From: Acetobacter aceti NBRC 14818
Lineage (GTDB): Bacteria; Pseudomonadota; Alphaproteobacteria; Acetobacterales; Acetobacteraceae
NCBI RefSeq assembly: GCF_000193495.2
Contig: NZ_AP023410.1
Span: 1,426,001 to 1,490,000, forward strand
Reading direction: 5' to 3'
Length of the DNA: 64,000 bases
Shown here: one piece after another, positions 55,290 through 64,000 of the stretch
Numbering within the stretch: the first letter of the stretch is position 1
How the letters are laid out: each line of letters starts with the position of its first letter
Translations under genes and position numbers: made by a program
The notes under the pieces: model-generated
What the model saw: the letters and a program-made list of their open reading frames with translations, nothing else
What the model was told of the DNA's origin: nothing
The model's database searches: none

Positions 55290-56363
55290 TTACAGACCCG
55301 CCGTGGCAGCTTCCTCACCCTTGCGAAGAAGCCGTCGGAAGTTGCCGCCCCAGAACGCCTGGATCTCGCTGCGGTCGTATCCACGACGCATCAGTTCCGC
55401 TGTCAACGCGGGAGACGCCGCTGCGTTTTCCCAGCCTTCCAGCTGTCCTCCGCCATCGAAATCCGATGAAATCCCGACATACTCGACCCCCAGCCGTTTC
55501 ACGACGTAGTCGAGGTGATCCATGTAGTCCGCGACTGTCGCCCGACGTCCGGCCAGTTCCGCACGAGGGCGCAGGAAGCCCCCAATCGCGGTAATCTGGA
55601 TCAGACCGCCGCTGGCTTTCAGCGCGTCAAGCTGCACGTCGTCCAGATTGCGCGGATGATCGCACAGGGCCTTCACGCAGGCATGGGTCGCCACCACCGG
55701 AACCGAAGAGACCTCGACAGCCTGAAGCATCGTCTCGCGACCCGTGTGCGACACATCAACCAGCATACCCAGCCGGTTCATCTCGGCGATGGCCTCCCGT
55801 CCAAGTGCTGACAGGCCGCCATGCATCGCTGCCGGATCACCGAGCACCCGGCTCGGCTGGCCGGAATCGCCCAACGCGTTGTGCCCATTGTGAGTCAGGG
55901 TGACATAGCGCGCCCCAAGCGCCCGGAACTTCGCCAGCATGCCGATATCGTCGCCCATGCCGTAGCCGTTCTCCACACCCGGCACGACCGCCAGCGCTCC
56001 GTCACGCCACGCGGCTTCGATCTCATTCACCGTCGGACAGACGCGGGCCGTGATGCCGTTGCGGGTGCCCTGCATCCGGTTGATCGCCTCAAGCATGGCG
56101 ATGGTCTGTTCCTGAGCGGCCTTATGCCCTTCGGCATCCAGCTTTCCCTGAGGCAGATAGGCGACGAAGCAGCCTGCCGAGAGATGCCCACGCTGCATCT
56201 TGGGGAAATCGACAAAGCGATCCGGCGTATCGAGGAACGCGTCATCACGGTCCGGCCAAGGAATATCGATGTGGCTGTCGAGCGTGAGCAGCGAATTGTG
56301 GAGGGCGAGCACCTCCTCGGTAATCGGGGCGGGAGCGGCCTGACGGCTGGAATCGGATGTCAT
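55290..56363 (-). CDS. Membrane dipeptidase, peptidase family M19
   Basis: A 357-residue renal-dipeptidase-type zinc enzyme of the amidohydrolase fold. Metal ligands: LDSHIDIPW (HxD), GVENGYGMG (bridging Glu), VDVSHTGRETM (His), ATHACVKALCDHPRNLDD (His) and GISSDFDGGG (Asp). The N-terminus has no signal peptide, so it acts in the cytoplasm on dipeptides including D-amino-acid ones. It is divergent from xthA. A long frame upstream of 56363 is not supported. Confidence 0.9.
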   Translation of the reverse strand: MTSDSSRQAAPAPITEEVLALHNSLLTLDSHIDIPWPDRDDAFLDTPDRFVDFPKMQRGHLSAGCFVAYLPQGKLDAEGHKAAQEQTIAMLEAINRMQGTRNGITARVCPTVNEIEAAWRDGALAVVPGVENGYGMGDDIGMLAKFRALGARYVTLTHNGHNALGDSGQPSRVLGDPAAMHGGLSALGREAIAEMNRLGMLVDVSHTGRETMLQAVEVSSVPVVATHACVKALCDHPRNLDDVQLDALKASGGLIQITAIGGFLRPRAELAGRRATVADYMDHLDYVVKRLGVEYVGISSDFDGGGQLEGWENAAASPALTAELMRRGYDRSEIQAFWGGNFRRLLRKGEEAATAGL

Positions 56364-56512
56364 GGCTGAGAAATCGGGTCCATATCGGGAGTTTGCAAGA
56401 GCGCACCCGTCAAACGGGCCGTCCCTACTGTGCCCTGCGTGACACAGTGCTGACCAGACCCGACAGAATCCCCCTTGCCTCGGCGCGTCGTTTGGGCGAT
56501 CCACCACGCCCC

Positions 56513-57307
56513 ATGCGTATCGTGACCTGGAACATCAACTCGCTTCGCCTCCGTCTTCCGCTGCTTGCGGAGCTGGACAGGCAACTGCGTCCTGACGTGA
56601 TCTGCCTTCAGGAAACCAAGGTGCCGGACGAGCTGTTCCCGTCCGAGGCGCTGACCGAGTTGGGTTATGCGCATCAGGTCCGACGCGGCATGAAAAGCTA
56701 CAACGGTGTGGCGATCCTTGCCCGCCACCCGCTGTCACCCGTTCCGGATGCACCCGACTGGTGCGAGCGTGGTGACTGTCGTCACGCGGCAGCCAGCATT
56801 GCAGGCGAGCATGGCCCGGTCGAAATCCACAATTTCTATGTTCCGGCGGGTGGCGACATTCCGGATATCGAGGAAAATCCGAAATTCGCGCACAAGCTGG
56901 CTTTTGTGGATCAGGTGACCGAGTGGTTTCAGACGCATCACCGCAAGCGCACGGTGATTGTCGGTGACCTGAACATCGCCCCACTTGAGCATGACGTCTG
57001 GAGCCATAAGCAGCTTCTGAAGATCGTCAGCCATACTCCGCCAGAGACGACACGCCTCAATGCGTGGCTCGACACGGGCTTCGTCGATGCGATGCGCCAC
57101 TTCGTGCCGCCGACGGAAAAGCTCTACACATGGTGGTCCTACCGCAACCGGGACTGGAGCGCCTCCAATCGCGGACGACGGCTGGACCATATCTGGGTAA
57201 CGCCTGACCTGAAGGATGTGCTGCACGGCATGCAGGTCATCCGGGAGGCGCGAAACTGGACCTCGCCGTCAGACCATGTGCCTGTGATGCTGGATATGGG
57301 AGCTTAA
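56513..57307 (+). CDS. xthA: Exodeoxyribonuclease III
   Basis: A 264-residue AP endonuclease/3' exonuclease. Marks: RIVTWNINSLRLRLP, ICLQETKVPDELFP (catalytic Glu), GVAILARHPL, VIVGDLNIAPLEHDVWS (Asp-Asn) and the end RRLDHIWVTPDL and SDHVPVMLDM (catalytic His). ATG 56513 is the conserved start. Its stop is eight bases from the end of the convergent aminotransferase gene. Confidence 0.95.
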   Translation: MRIVTWNINSLRLRLPLLAELDRQLRPDVICLQETKVPDELFPSEALTELGYAHQVRRGMKSYNGVAILARHPLSPVPDAPDWCERGDCRHAAASIAGEHGPVEIHNFYVPAGGDIPDIEENPKFAHKLAFVDQVTEWFQTHHRKRTVIVGDLNIAPLEHDVWSHKQLLKIVSHTPPETTRLNAWLDTGFVDAMRHFVPPTEKLYTWWSYRNRDWSASNRGRRLDHIWVTPDLKDVLHGMQVIREARNWTSPSDHVPVMLDMGA

Positions 57308-57314
57308 CTCCCCC

Positions 57315-58484
<1,170 letters not shown>

Positions 58485-58742
58485 AGTCCAGTCTCTGGTC
58501 CTGTTATTCCGCTGACGAAACTGGATCATCCTCAACGACAACCGGGATGTAAACGTCTGAGGCTCTTACAGGCACGTAAACTTGAGAGTGCCTTATTTTG
58601 ATTAGACTCGCAAAGCCTACATGAAACAATATTCAGGACACATAACAACATACCTTGTATATTTTATTGTGTTATAAATTTTCTCGAAAATTATATAAAT
58701 TCTACATATCATTAATCAAATTTAGAATAAGGACCACACAAT

Positions 58743-59213
58743 ATGTCAGATTCTGAATCGAATGTTGCGACTTATCTTACATTGGACGGAAAAGTCTTTA
58801 TCGCTCCTCAGTTTGCCATCGCGTATGATGAAAAACTGCAAGACGGAGGAACCTGCCCTGATTTCGTGGCGCTCGATCTGCCAAAAAAAGAAGTCATTAT
58901 TGTCGAGGTTTCGGAAGCCGCAAACATTTCAGGTTTGATCGACAGAATCAAAGACCGCCAAAATCGCTGGTATAATCCAGCCAGAAGAGTGCTCACCCAA
59001 AATCATGTCATTGATGAAAGCTGGCATGAACCACGCTTTCTTGGTGTTGTCCGCAAGGATGTACTCGATAGAGCCAGACAGATTTTTTCTGACCACCCGG
59101 ATGTCGCATTCATCTCAGTGGAACAGGTCGCTTTTCCATGGGAATACTGGAATCAGCGTATGGAAAGAGGCTTGGCTAACAATTCAAATCAGGCGACAGT
59201 TTTTAACCAATAA
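58743..59213 (+). CDS. Orphan small protein, possible PD-(D/E)XK nuclease-like core
   Basis: A 156-residue cytoplasmic protein on AT-rich DNA. CPDFVALDLPKKEVIIVEVS has the shape of a PD-(D/E)XK core: PD, then about 15 residues, then E-V-S in a hydrophobic strand, although the final lysine is replaced (EVS). A basic helix follows (DRIKDRQNRWYNPARRV). I recognise no named family. Gene neighbours are unrelated. AAGGAC precedes the ATG at 58743. Confidence 0.6.
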   Translation: MSDSESNVATYLTLDGKVFIAPQFAIAYDEKLQDGGTCPDFVALDLPKKEVIIVEVSEAANISGLIDRIKDRQNRWYNPARRVLTQNHVIDESWHEPRFLGVVRKDVLDRARQIFSDHPDVAFISVEQVAFPWEYWNQRMERGLANNSNQATVFNQ

Positions 59214-59277
59214 GAAAAAGCTTTGCGCTCTTACCTCTCAGCCACCGTCATAAGCCTTTACGAATACCCATCAAAGA

Positions 59278-59310
59278 AAAGCCGCTCTCCCGAACAAGGA
59301 GAGCGGCTTT
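59278..59310. terminator. Bidirectional rho-independent terminator
   Basis: AAAA-GCCGCTCTCC-cgaacaa-GGAGAGCGGC-TTT. A perfect 10-bp stem with A/T tracts on both sides, between the convergent orphan gene and the response regulator. Confidence 0.9.
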
Positions 59311-59320
59311 CCGTAAAAGA

Positions 59321-60037
59321 TCAGGCGACCGGAACGCCAGCCTCCGGGTCGAGACGGTAGCCACCGCCCTCCGTAATCAGCAGCGTCGCGTTGGAAGGAT
59401 CCGGTTCGATCTTCTGACGCAGACGATAGATGTGTGTCTCAAGGGTGTGCGTCGTGACGGCAGCGTTGTAGCCCCAGACTTCGTTCAGCAGCACCTGACG
59501 GGGCACAGGACGTGTCCCGGCGCGATAGAGAAACTTGAGGATCGCGGCCTCTTTCTCCGTCAGACGAATACGCTTGTTGCGGGTCGTCTCCACCAGCAGT
59601 TTGGCGGACGGACGGAAGGTGTAGGGACCAACCGTAAAGACCGCGTCTTCGCTGTTTTCAAAGATACGAAGCTGGGCGCGCAGACGGGCCAGCAGTTCGG
59701 CGATGCGGAAGGGCTTGGCGACATAATCGTTCGCACCGGCATCCAGACCGCGCACGATGTCTGCCTCGTCATCCGAACCGGTCAGCATGACGATCGGCAT
59801 CCGCAGTCCTGCCCGACGCAGTTCCACACAGAAGTCGCGGCCGTCTCCGTCCGGAAGCGTCACATCGAGGATGATCGCGTCGAAACGCGCATCCGGAGCC
59901 TTCAGAGCCTCCCATGCGGCGGCAACGGAATCGGCCTCTACAGCCTGAAACTCACCCTCGACCTGCAGCTGCTCAACCAGCATCTGTCGCAGCGTCTGGT
60001 CATCATCAACGATCAGGATTGGACGTGCGCCCGACAT
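59321..60037 (-). CDS. Orphan OmpR-type response regulator
   Basis: A 238-residue DNA-binding response regulator. Receiver: ILIVDDDQTLRQML, phospho-acceptor in IILDVTLPDGDG, T/S in VMLTGSDDEAD, lysine in YVAKPFRIAELL. Output winged helix: IRLTEKEAAILKFLYRA and VTTHTLETHIYRLRQKIE. The residues GGGYRLDPE close the domain. No kinase gene is adjacent on either side, so the partner is elsewhere. Length is usual. Confidence 0.9.
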   Translation of the reverse strand: MSGARPILIVDDDQTLRQMLVEQLQVEGEFQAVEADSVAAAWEALKAPDARFDAIILDVTLPDGDGRDFCVELRRAGLRMPIVMLTGSDDEADIVRGLDAGANDYVAKPFRIAELLARLRAQLRIFENSEDAVFTVGPYTFRPSAKLLVETTRNKRIRLTEKEAAILKFLYRAGTRPVPRQVLLNEVWGYNAAVTTHTLETHIYRLRQKIEPDPSNATLLITEGGGYRLDPEAGVPVA

Positions 60038-60314
60038 TCACTACCTCTTCTTTTTGCGGGCTCAGTAAGCGCCCTTTACCCCTACGGCAAGAGGCAACCG
60101 ACTCACTTCCCCCTTTCGGCGGACAAGTGCCGAACCTCTGCTTCACGGCGTCGTGACAGACTTGCATGAAACGGAGGATAACGCCAATTCCACTCTGCCA
60201 TCATGCCGATACAAAATACCGGCTCTCCATGACGCTCTTGCAGCAACACGGTGATACAGAACCCGTCAACAGTCAGATCCCCCGATAACCTCATCTGAAA
60301 CCGGAACCGTGATC

Positions 60315-60851
60315 ATGATACATGCGACACTCATTCCTGAAAGCGGCTGCACTGCACGACTGCATTGCGCAAACCGGGTTTTCCCGGCTGTAATCGGCGC
60401 TGCCGGCATCACACGTCACAAGGAAGAAGGGGATCACGCCACCCCGGTAGGCACTTTCCCGCTGCGCAAACTGTTTTATCGCGCAGACCGGATCAGCCGC
60501 CCGATACTGGGGCCGGTTCATGCCGACGGCTCCCGCCTTTTGCTCGAGCCGATCACCAGACAGGATGGCTGGTGCGATGATCAGTCACATGCCGACTACA
60601 ACCGGCAGATCACGCTGCCACACCCCGCTCGTCACGAAGAATTGTGGCGCGAGGACCATCTCTACGACATCATCGGCGTGCTCGGTTACAATGACGAACC
60701 GCCAGTCGCGGGTCGTGGTTCAGCAATTTTTCTGCATCTCCAGTCGCCGGACAAGGCTCCCACGGAAGGCTGCATCGCCCTGACTGAAGCCGATCTGCGG
60801 GAAGCTCTCGCCATGGGCCTCTCCTCCATCACGGTTGAGGCGACGTCGTAA
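60315..60851 (+). CDS. YkuD-family L,D-transpeptidase-like protein without signal peptide
   Basis: A protein of about 178 residues with the YkuD fold. The core is ITRHKEEGDHATPVGTFPLR, LYDIIGVLGYNDEP, and the catalytic block FLHLQSPDKAPTEGCIALTE, where the cysteine in GCIAL is the nucleophile and the HL histidine precedes it. No signal peptide or membrane segment is visible, although these enzymes act on peptidoglycan. Similar short forms exist in other Alphaproteobacteria (recalled). ATG 60315 is preferred over GTG 60309. It overlaps the convergent antiporter gene by 23 bases. Confidence 0.82.
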   Translation: MIHATLIPESGCTARLHCANRVFPAVIGAAGITRHKEEGDHATPVGTFPLRKLFYRADRISRPILGPVHADGSRLLLEPITRQDGWCDDQSHADYNRQITLPHPARHEELWREDHLYDIIGVLGYNDEPPVAGRGSAIFLHLQSPDKAPTEGCIALTEADLREALAMGLSSITVEATS

Positions 60852-62664
60852 CCTGCTGAACGTTGGGTCGGGGCGGCACCATGGAAATGATCACCTCTTC
60901 GACAGCGGGCGGTGCATCCCGCCCTTCTTCGGCAGAATGGATCATGATTCCGCCACCCGGCCGAAGTGTGAGAAAATCGAGGCGATCTTCAACACGTCGT
61001 GAAAGCTGCACTTCGGTTTCCGGCGTGACCGGCAGCGCCACGAAGCGCCAGCCGTCCTGATAAAGTGTATCCAGAAGCGTGAAGTTCCATGCCGGTTCAC
61101 CCAGCAGCTTGCCGCGCGCATCCCGGCTCAGACCACGATACTCATCCAGTTTCTTGAGGCCCGGGCTCACCTGATAGACACGCGCCCGCCCGAAATGGGG
61201 CGCAAGGTGCGCACAGACCATGCCGTTGTAGATCGCGTCCGGTGTAGCGGCGATCAGATAGTCCGCAGGCAGTTCCTCCAGACTCTCCGCTCCGGCATCC
61301 GACAGCATCTCGGCGTGCAGCACCGGAATACCGGCCCGTTTTGCGGGCACCAGCCCCCGCGCCGCCGTATCGACCATGGTCACCGGCGTTCCTGCCTTGA
61401 CCACAACCTCAGCCATGTTTCGCGTCCAGGGATTGGCCCCGACAATCGCCAGTGCAGGCACATTGGAGAGCGTCAGTTTCAGTTTCCGCGCCAGAGGTGT
61501 CAGCGAAAACCCATGCAGCAGCATAGTCGCCGCAATGAGCGCGAACACGGCGGGCATGACGAATTCGGAGCTGGCGAAACCCGCCTCGCTCAGGCGAATC
61601 CCTGACACACCAGCCACAGCCGCCGCGACAATACCCCGAGGCGCGATCCAGCCGACAAAGATCCGCTCGTTCCAGCTCAGACCACTCCGCAGCGTCGCCA
61701 GATAAATGCCCAGCGGCCTGACGATAAAGATCATCGCAAGGGTCAGTGCAAAGATGGACCAGGACAGACGGGCCAGAACGACGCGATGAAGGTCAGCAGT
61801 CAGCAGAATGAACAGAAGCGAGACGATCAGAACGACGAGGCTCTCCTTCATCCGCTGCAACTCACCCAGCCCCGGCACACGCATGTTGGCCAGCGCCATA
61901 CCGAAGACCGTCGCCGCCATGAGACCGGCCCCGTCCATGAACAGGGAACCCAGCCCGTAGACTGCCAGCGCCAATGTAAGAAGGAGCGGCATCTTGAGCG
62001 TTTCGGGCATCAGGTCGCGGACGAAGAGCTGCTTGACGCTCCAGCCGCCCCCAATGCCGAGACCGATCGCCACGATCATGCTGATCAGGAGATGCGGCAT
62101 CATCTCAGTGAAGTAGATCGACGTGCCTTCGTTCGGCTTCATCAGCAGAATTTCCAGCACGAGAGTGGCGAGAATCGCCCCTACCGGATCGTTGACAATG
62201 GCTTCCCAGCGCAGAAAGGCGGCGATACGCGGTTTCAGTTTGGCCTGACGCAGCAACGGCAGCACGACCGTCGGGCCGGTCACCACGACGATGGAGCCGA
62301 ACAGGCAGGACGGCCCCCATGCCAGACCGCCGACATAATGCGCGGCGGCGGACCCCAGAATCCAGTTGATGGGAAGCGCGACAAGCGTCAGGCGGATCAC
62401 GCCTTCGCCCGCCACGCTGAGCTGTCGGAAGTCCAGCGCAAGACCGCCTTCAAACACGATCAAAGCCACAGCCAGCGAGACGATGGGGTGGAACAGCGGT
62501 CCGATCAGGGTGGAGGGATGCAGGATATGCAGTCCCGGCCCCAGAACCAGTCCCAGTCCAAAAAGCAGAACAATGGCGGGAAGATGAAAACGCCAGGCAA
62601 TCCACTGCGCCGCCATGCCACCGCAGAAAACAAGGAAGACAAGAAAGGCTGCATCCTGTGTCAT
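60829..62664 (-). CDS. Cation:proton antiporter (CPA family) with nucleotide-binding-like C-terminus
   Basis: A 611-residue inner membrane protein. The N-terminal 390 residues form about 12 membrane segments of a Na+/H+ exchanger domain (FEGGLALDFRQL, VVVTGPTVVLPLL, WEAIVNDPVGAILATL with the ion-binding ND, WIAPRGIVAAAVAGV). The C-terminal 200 residues start with ALAIVGANPWTRNMAEVVVKAG, a Rossmann-like TrkA-N unit, followed by a cytoplasmic domain. It should exchange K+ or Na+ for protons under control of a nucleotide-type ligand. That ligand is inferred. Its 3' end overlaps the L,D-transpeptidase gene. Confidence 0.88.
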   Translation of the reverse strand: MTQDAAFLVFLVFCGGMAAQWIAWRFHLPAIVLLFGLGLVLGPGLHILHPSTLIGPLFHPIVSLAVALIVFEGGLALDFRQLSVAGEGVIRLTLVALPINWILGSAAAHYVGGLAWGPSCLFGSIVVVTGPTVVLPLLRQAKLKPRIAAFLRWEAIVNDPVGAILATLVLEILLMKPNEGTSIYFTEMMPHLLISMIVAIGLGIGGGWSVKQLFVRDLMPETLKMPLLLTLALAVYGLGSLFMDGAGLMAATVFGMALANMRVPGLGELQRMKESLVVLIVSLLFILLTADLHRVVLARLSWSIFALTLAMIFIVRPLGIYLATLRSGLSWNERIFVGWIAPRGIVAAAVAGVSGIRLSEAGFASSEFVMPAVFALIAATMLLHGFSLTPLARKLKLTLSNVPALAIVGANPWTRNMAEVVVKAGTPVTMVDTAARGLVPAKRAGIPVLHAEMLSDAGAESLEELPADYLIAATPDAIYNGMVCAHLAPHFGRARVYQVSPGLKKLDEYRGLSRDARGKLLGEPAWNFTLLDTLYQDGWRFVALPVTPETEVQLSRRVEDRLDFLTLRPGGGIMIHSAEEGRDAPPAVEEVIISMVPPRPNVQQVTTSPQP

Positions 62665-62908
62665 GCTGCGGCCTTCTCACGCGTGTCTGCCATTTTCTCT
62701 CCCATGCCGTGAAAACCACGCCGCCAGAAGCCCTGTGCCGCGTTCAATGCTGATATCTAACCAGCTTATACACGACTGACGGTAACTCCCCATAGAGGCA
62801 CGGCACTTGGCGGAACCACTGATCCCGTCCACACTATGCGCCTGTTATCGGTGCTGGCTTCGTCAGAATGCCGCGTCGTCCGTCCACGCATCAGGGGGAG
62901 TCACGCAG

Positions 62909-63199
62909 ATGTCTCAGATTGAAGTTGTCGCCATTGTGAAGGTGAAACCCGGGAAGGAAGCGGAAGCTGCCGCAGCCATGAAGGCGTGTGTGGAGCCCTC
63001 ACGGGCGGAAAGCACCAACCACGGCTACACACCGCATCGCGATCTCGATAATCCCGACACGCTGATTTTCATTGAGCGCTGGGACAGCCGTGAGGCCTTG
63101 CAGGCTCATATGGAAACACCGCATTTCAAGAAAATGGCCGCTATTCTGGAGCCGCTTCTGGCCGCTCCATTATCGGTGCATATTCTCCAGCCGCTCTGA
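62909..63199 (+). CDS. Antibiotic biosynthesis monooxygenase (ABM) / YgiN-like protein
   Basis: A 96-residue ferredoxin-like dimeric alpha-beta barrel protein. IEVVAIVKVKPGKEAEAAAA at the start, GYTPHRDLDNPDTLIFIERW in the middle and LQAHMETPHFKKMAA near the end are typical of ABM proteins such as the YgiN quinol monooxygenase. It probably acts on quinols or detoxifies small aromatics. ATG 62909 is used; the frame upstream has no family pattern. A terminator follows at once. Confidence 0.85.
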   Translation: MSQIEVVAIVKVKPGKEAEAAAAMKACVEPSRAESTNHGYTPHRDLDNPDTLIFIERWDSREALQAHMETPHFKKMAAILEPLLAAPLSVHILQPL

Positions 63200-63214
63200 A
63201 AGCGGCTCAGGAAA

Positions 63215-63237
63215 AGCCGCATTCCCGCGGCTGTTTT
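63215..63237 (+). terminator. Terminator of the ABM gene
   Basis: AGCCGC-attccc-GCGGCT followed by GTTTT, 16 bases after the ABM stop. Confidence 0.75.
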
Positions 63238-63258
63238 AAATAAGCCCAATATTCCGAA

Positions 63259-63289
63259 CGTCGCCTTTCTCAGGAAGGCGGCGTTTTTT
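63259..63289. terminator. Second rho-independent terminator
   Basis: CGTCGCCTTTC/GGAAGGCGGCG type stem of 11 pairs with two G.T pairs and six T after it on the plus strand. It lies between the convergent ABM and coiled-coil genes. Confidence 0.8.
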
Positions 63290-63328
63290 GTTTTGTAAAA
63301 ATTTCAGTCAGATTTCTGCAACTGTCTC

Positions 63329-63619
63329 TTACAATCGTCTGTATTGCCGCAGCCGCCTGAGCAGTTTTCTCGCGACCAGCAGCACAACCGGTCCAATCCT
63401 GCCGAAGCGCGCCTCCGCAAGCTGTCTCTCCAGATCGGCTACACGGCTTTCCAGCGCCTGAATGTGTCGGTCGTCAGACTGACGCTTCTCCAGAAGCTCC
63501 AGCAAACGCCGCTCCAGAAAAGCCTGCTCTTCCACAGGATCGACCGGAGGCACGGAAAAGTCTCCCCCCGACCGCTCTCTGCTTTCGCCTGTCACAGCCG
63601 TTTTCTGCTCACACACCAA
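63329..63619 (-). CDS. Small coiled-coil protein downstream of gmhA-like gene
   Basis: A 96-residue protein with a strong coiled coil in its second half ([37 protein letters not shown]) and a basic end ([13 protein letters not shown]). There is no signal peptide. Its start overlaps the end of the gmhA-like gene by 11 bases, so the two are co-translated. I do not recognise the function. A link to LPS or surface polysaccharide is suggested only by the neighbour. Confidence 0.6.
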   Translation of the reverse strand: MVCEQKTAVTGESRERSGGDFSVPPVDPVEEQAFLERRLLELLEKRQSDDRHIQALESRVADLERQLAEARFGRIGPVVLLVARKLLRRLRQYRRL

Positions 63620-64000
63620 CCGGACGCGGGCACAGCGCCCGTTCGACCAACCCGCAGACGATATGCGCGGCGGTGATGTGCAACTGCTGAATCACAGGCG
63701 TCCAGTTGGCAGGCACCGCGAGCGTGACGTCACAATGCACGCCCTGTACGCCTGCATGACCTGTGAACGCCGCTGTCACCAGACCGATTTCACGCGCAGC
63801 CTCAAAAGCCCGCAGGATGTTGGGAGAACGCCCAGAAGTGGTGATGCCGAGAAAGACATCCCCTTCCCGGCCCAGCGCCATGACCTGACGCGAGAAGATA
63901 TCGGCAAAGCCGTAATCATTGCCGATGGCGGTGATGCCGGACGTGTCGGTTGTCAGAGCAACCGCACTCAGAGGACGACGGTCGTACATCAGCCGGGCCG
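63609..64000 (-). CDS. gmhA: SIS-domain sugar isomerase, GmhA-like (partial, runs off the window)
   Basis: The C-terminal 130 residues of a sugar isomerase domain protein. [20 protein letters not shown] and [20 protein letters not shown] are the phosphate-binding SIS loops of sedoheptulose-7-phosphate isomerase, and [18 protein letters not shown] has the GmhA-type metal/active-site histidine and glutamate. The enzyme makes the heptose precursor of lipopolysaccharide. The frame remains open to the window end, so the N-terminus lies beyond it. Confidence 0.85.
   Translation of the reverse strand, partial: ARLMYDRRPLSAVALTTDTSGITAIGNDYGFADIFSRQVMALGREGDVFLGITTSGRSPNILRAFEAAREIGLVTAAFTGHAGVQGVHCDVTLAVPANWTPVIQQLHITAAHIVCGLVERALCPRPVGV

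Noticed and set aside
60103-60294. 63-codon minus-strand frame between the regulator and the L,D-transpeptidase
   Set aside because: No motif, no ribosome site and unusual composition. I could not support it as a gene.

Overview
The window looks like chromosomal DNA of an acetic acid bacterium (Alphaproteobacteria, Acetobacteraceae). This is inferred from protein character, not from a database search: a fused IspDF, a plant-type glutamate-cysteine ligase, a nasTS-regulated nitrate operon, an alphaproteobacterial-type Zur box and a cloverleaf intergenic palindrome of the kind I associate with Gluconobacter/Komagataeibacter genomes. Most genes are GC-rich. Several isolated stretches (3.0-7.1 kb, 36.0-36.6 kb, 43.3-44.1 kb, 58.5-59.2 kb) are clearly AT-rich and carry orphan or phage-like genes. 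I saw no rRNA, tRNA or CRISPR array.

Left end (1-7.5 kb): a decayed ypfJ-type zinc metallopeptidase, an OmpR-type response regulator with its histidine kinase, then, convergent with the kinase, five AT-rich genes in the order of the phage Mu baseplate module (gp44 to gp48: D-, V-, W/gp25-, J- and I-like). No sheath, tube, tape measure, capsid or fibre gene accompanies them. A 228-bp element with 23-bp terminal inverted repeats follows.

Nitrate assimilation (7.5-19.4 kb): narK-type transporter, alginate-export-family porin, a NirB-NirD fusion, a NasA-type molybdenum nitrate reductase fused to a CysJ-like flavodoxin/FAD/NADPH reductase, the NasT antiterminator, the NasS nitrate sensor and a nitrate-reductase-associated protein. 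The genes overlap or nearly touch and form one apparent operon. Nitrate would cross the outer membrane by the porin and the inner membrane by NarK, be reduced to nitrite by the NADPH-driven fusion enzyme and to ammonium by NirBD, with NasST sensing. moaD/moaE at 51 kb supply part of the molybdenum cofactor pathway.

Middle (19.5-36.4 kb): relics of an ABC ATPase and an IS transposase flank a zinc-uptake operon (small ORF-znuC-znuB-znuA) with a perfect Zur-like palindrome. Then fusA, rpmB, an Atm1-type exporter, a DUF4743-Nudix protein and a DUF3574 lipoprotein. A probable catabolic module follows: 2-oxoglutarate/IPNS-like oxygenase, alpha/beta hydrolase and BMP-family binding protein (overlapping genes), then a VanA-like Rieske oxygenase and VanB-like reductase divergent from a LysR regulator. 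A small secreted cysteine-rich protein ends this part.

Right part (36.6-64 kb): mostly housekeeping. ispDF, a signal-less CpdB-like phosphodiesterase, gshA, rsmE, ubiA, a DEAD-box-type helicase with DEGD in motif II, biotin genes (bioA divergent from bioF, a BioH-like hydrolase and a BioC-BioD fusion), moaE/moaD, pgsA, uvrC, a renal-type dipeptidase, xthA, a Tat-exported HisC-like aminotransferase, an orphan small protein with a possible PD-(D/E)XK core, an orphan OmpR-type regulator, an L,D-transpeptidase, a cation/proton antiporter, a quinol-monooxygenase-like protein and the 3' end of a gmhA-like SIS gene.

The least explained items are the lone Mu-type baseplate module, the Zur-controlled operon with almost no 5' UTR and a small first ORF, the oxygenase/BMP module, the Tat-exported aminotransferase and the multi-domain fusions in the nitrate and biotin pathways.
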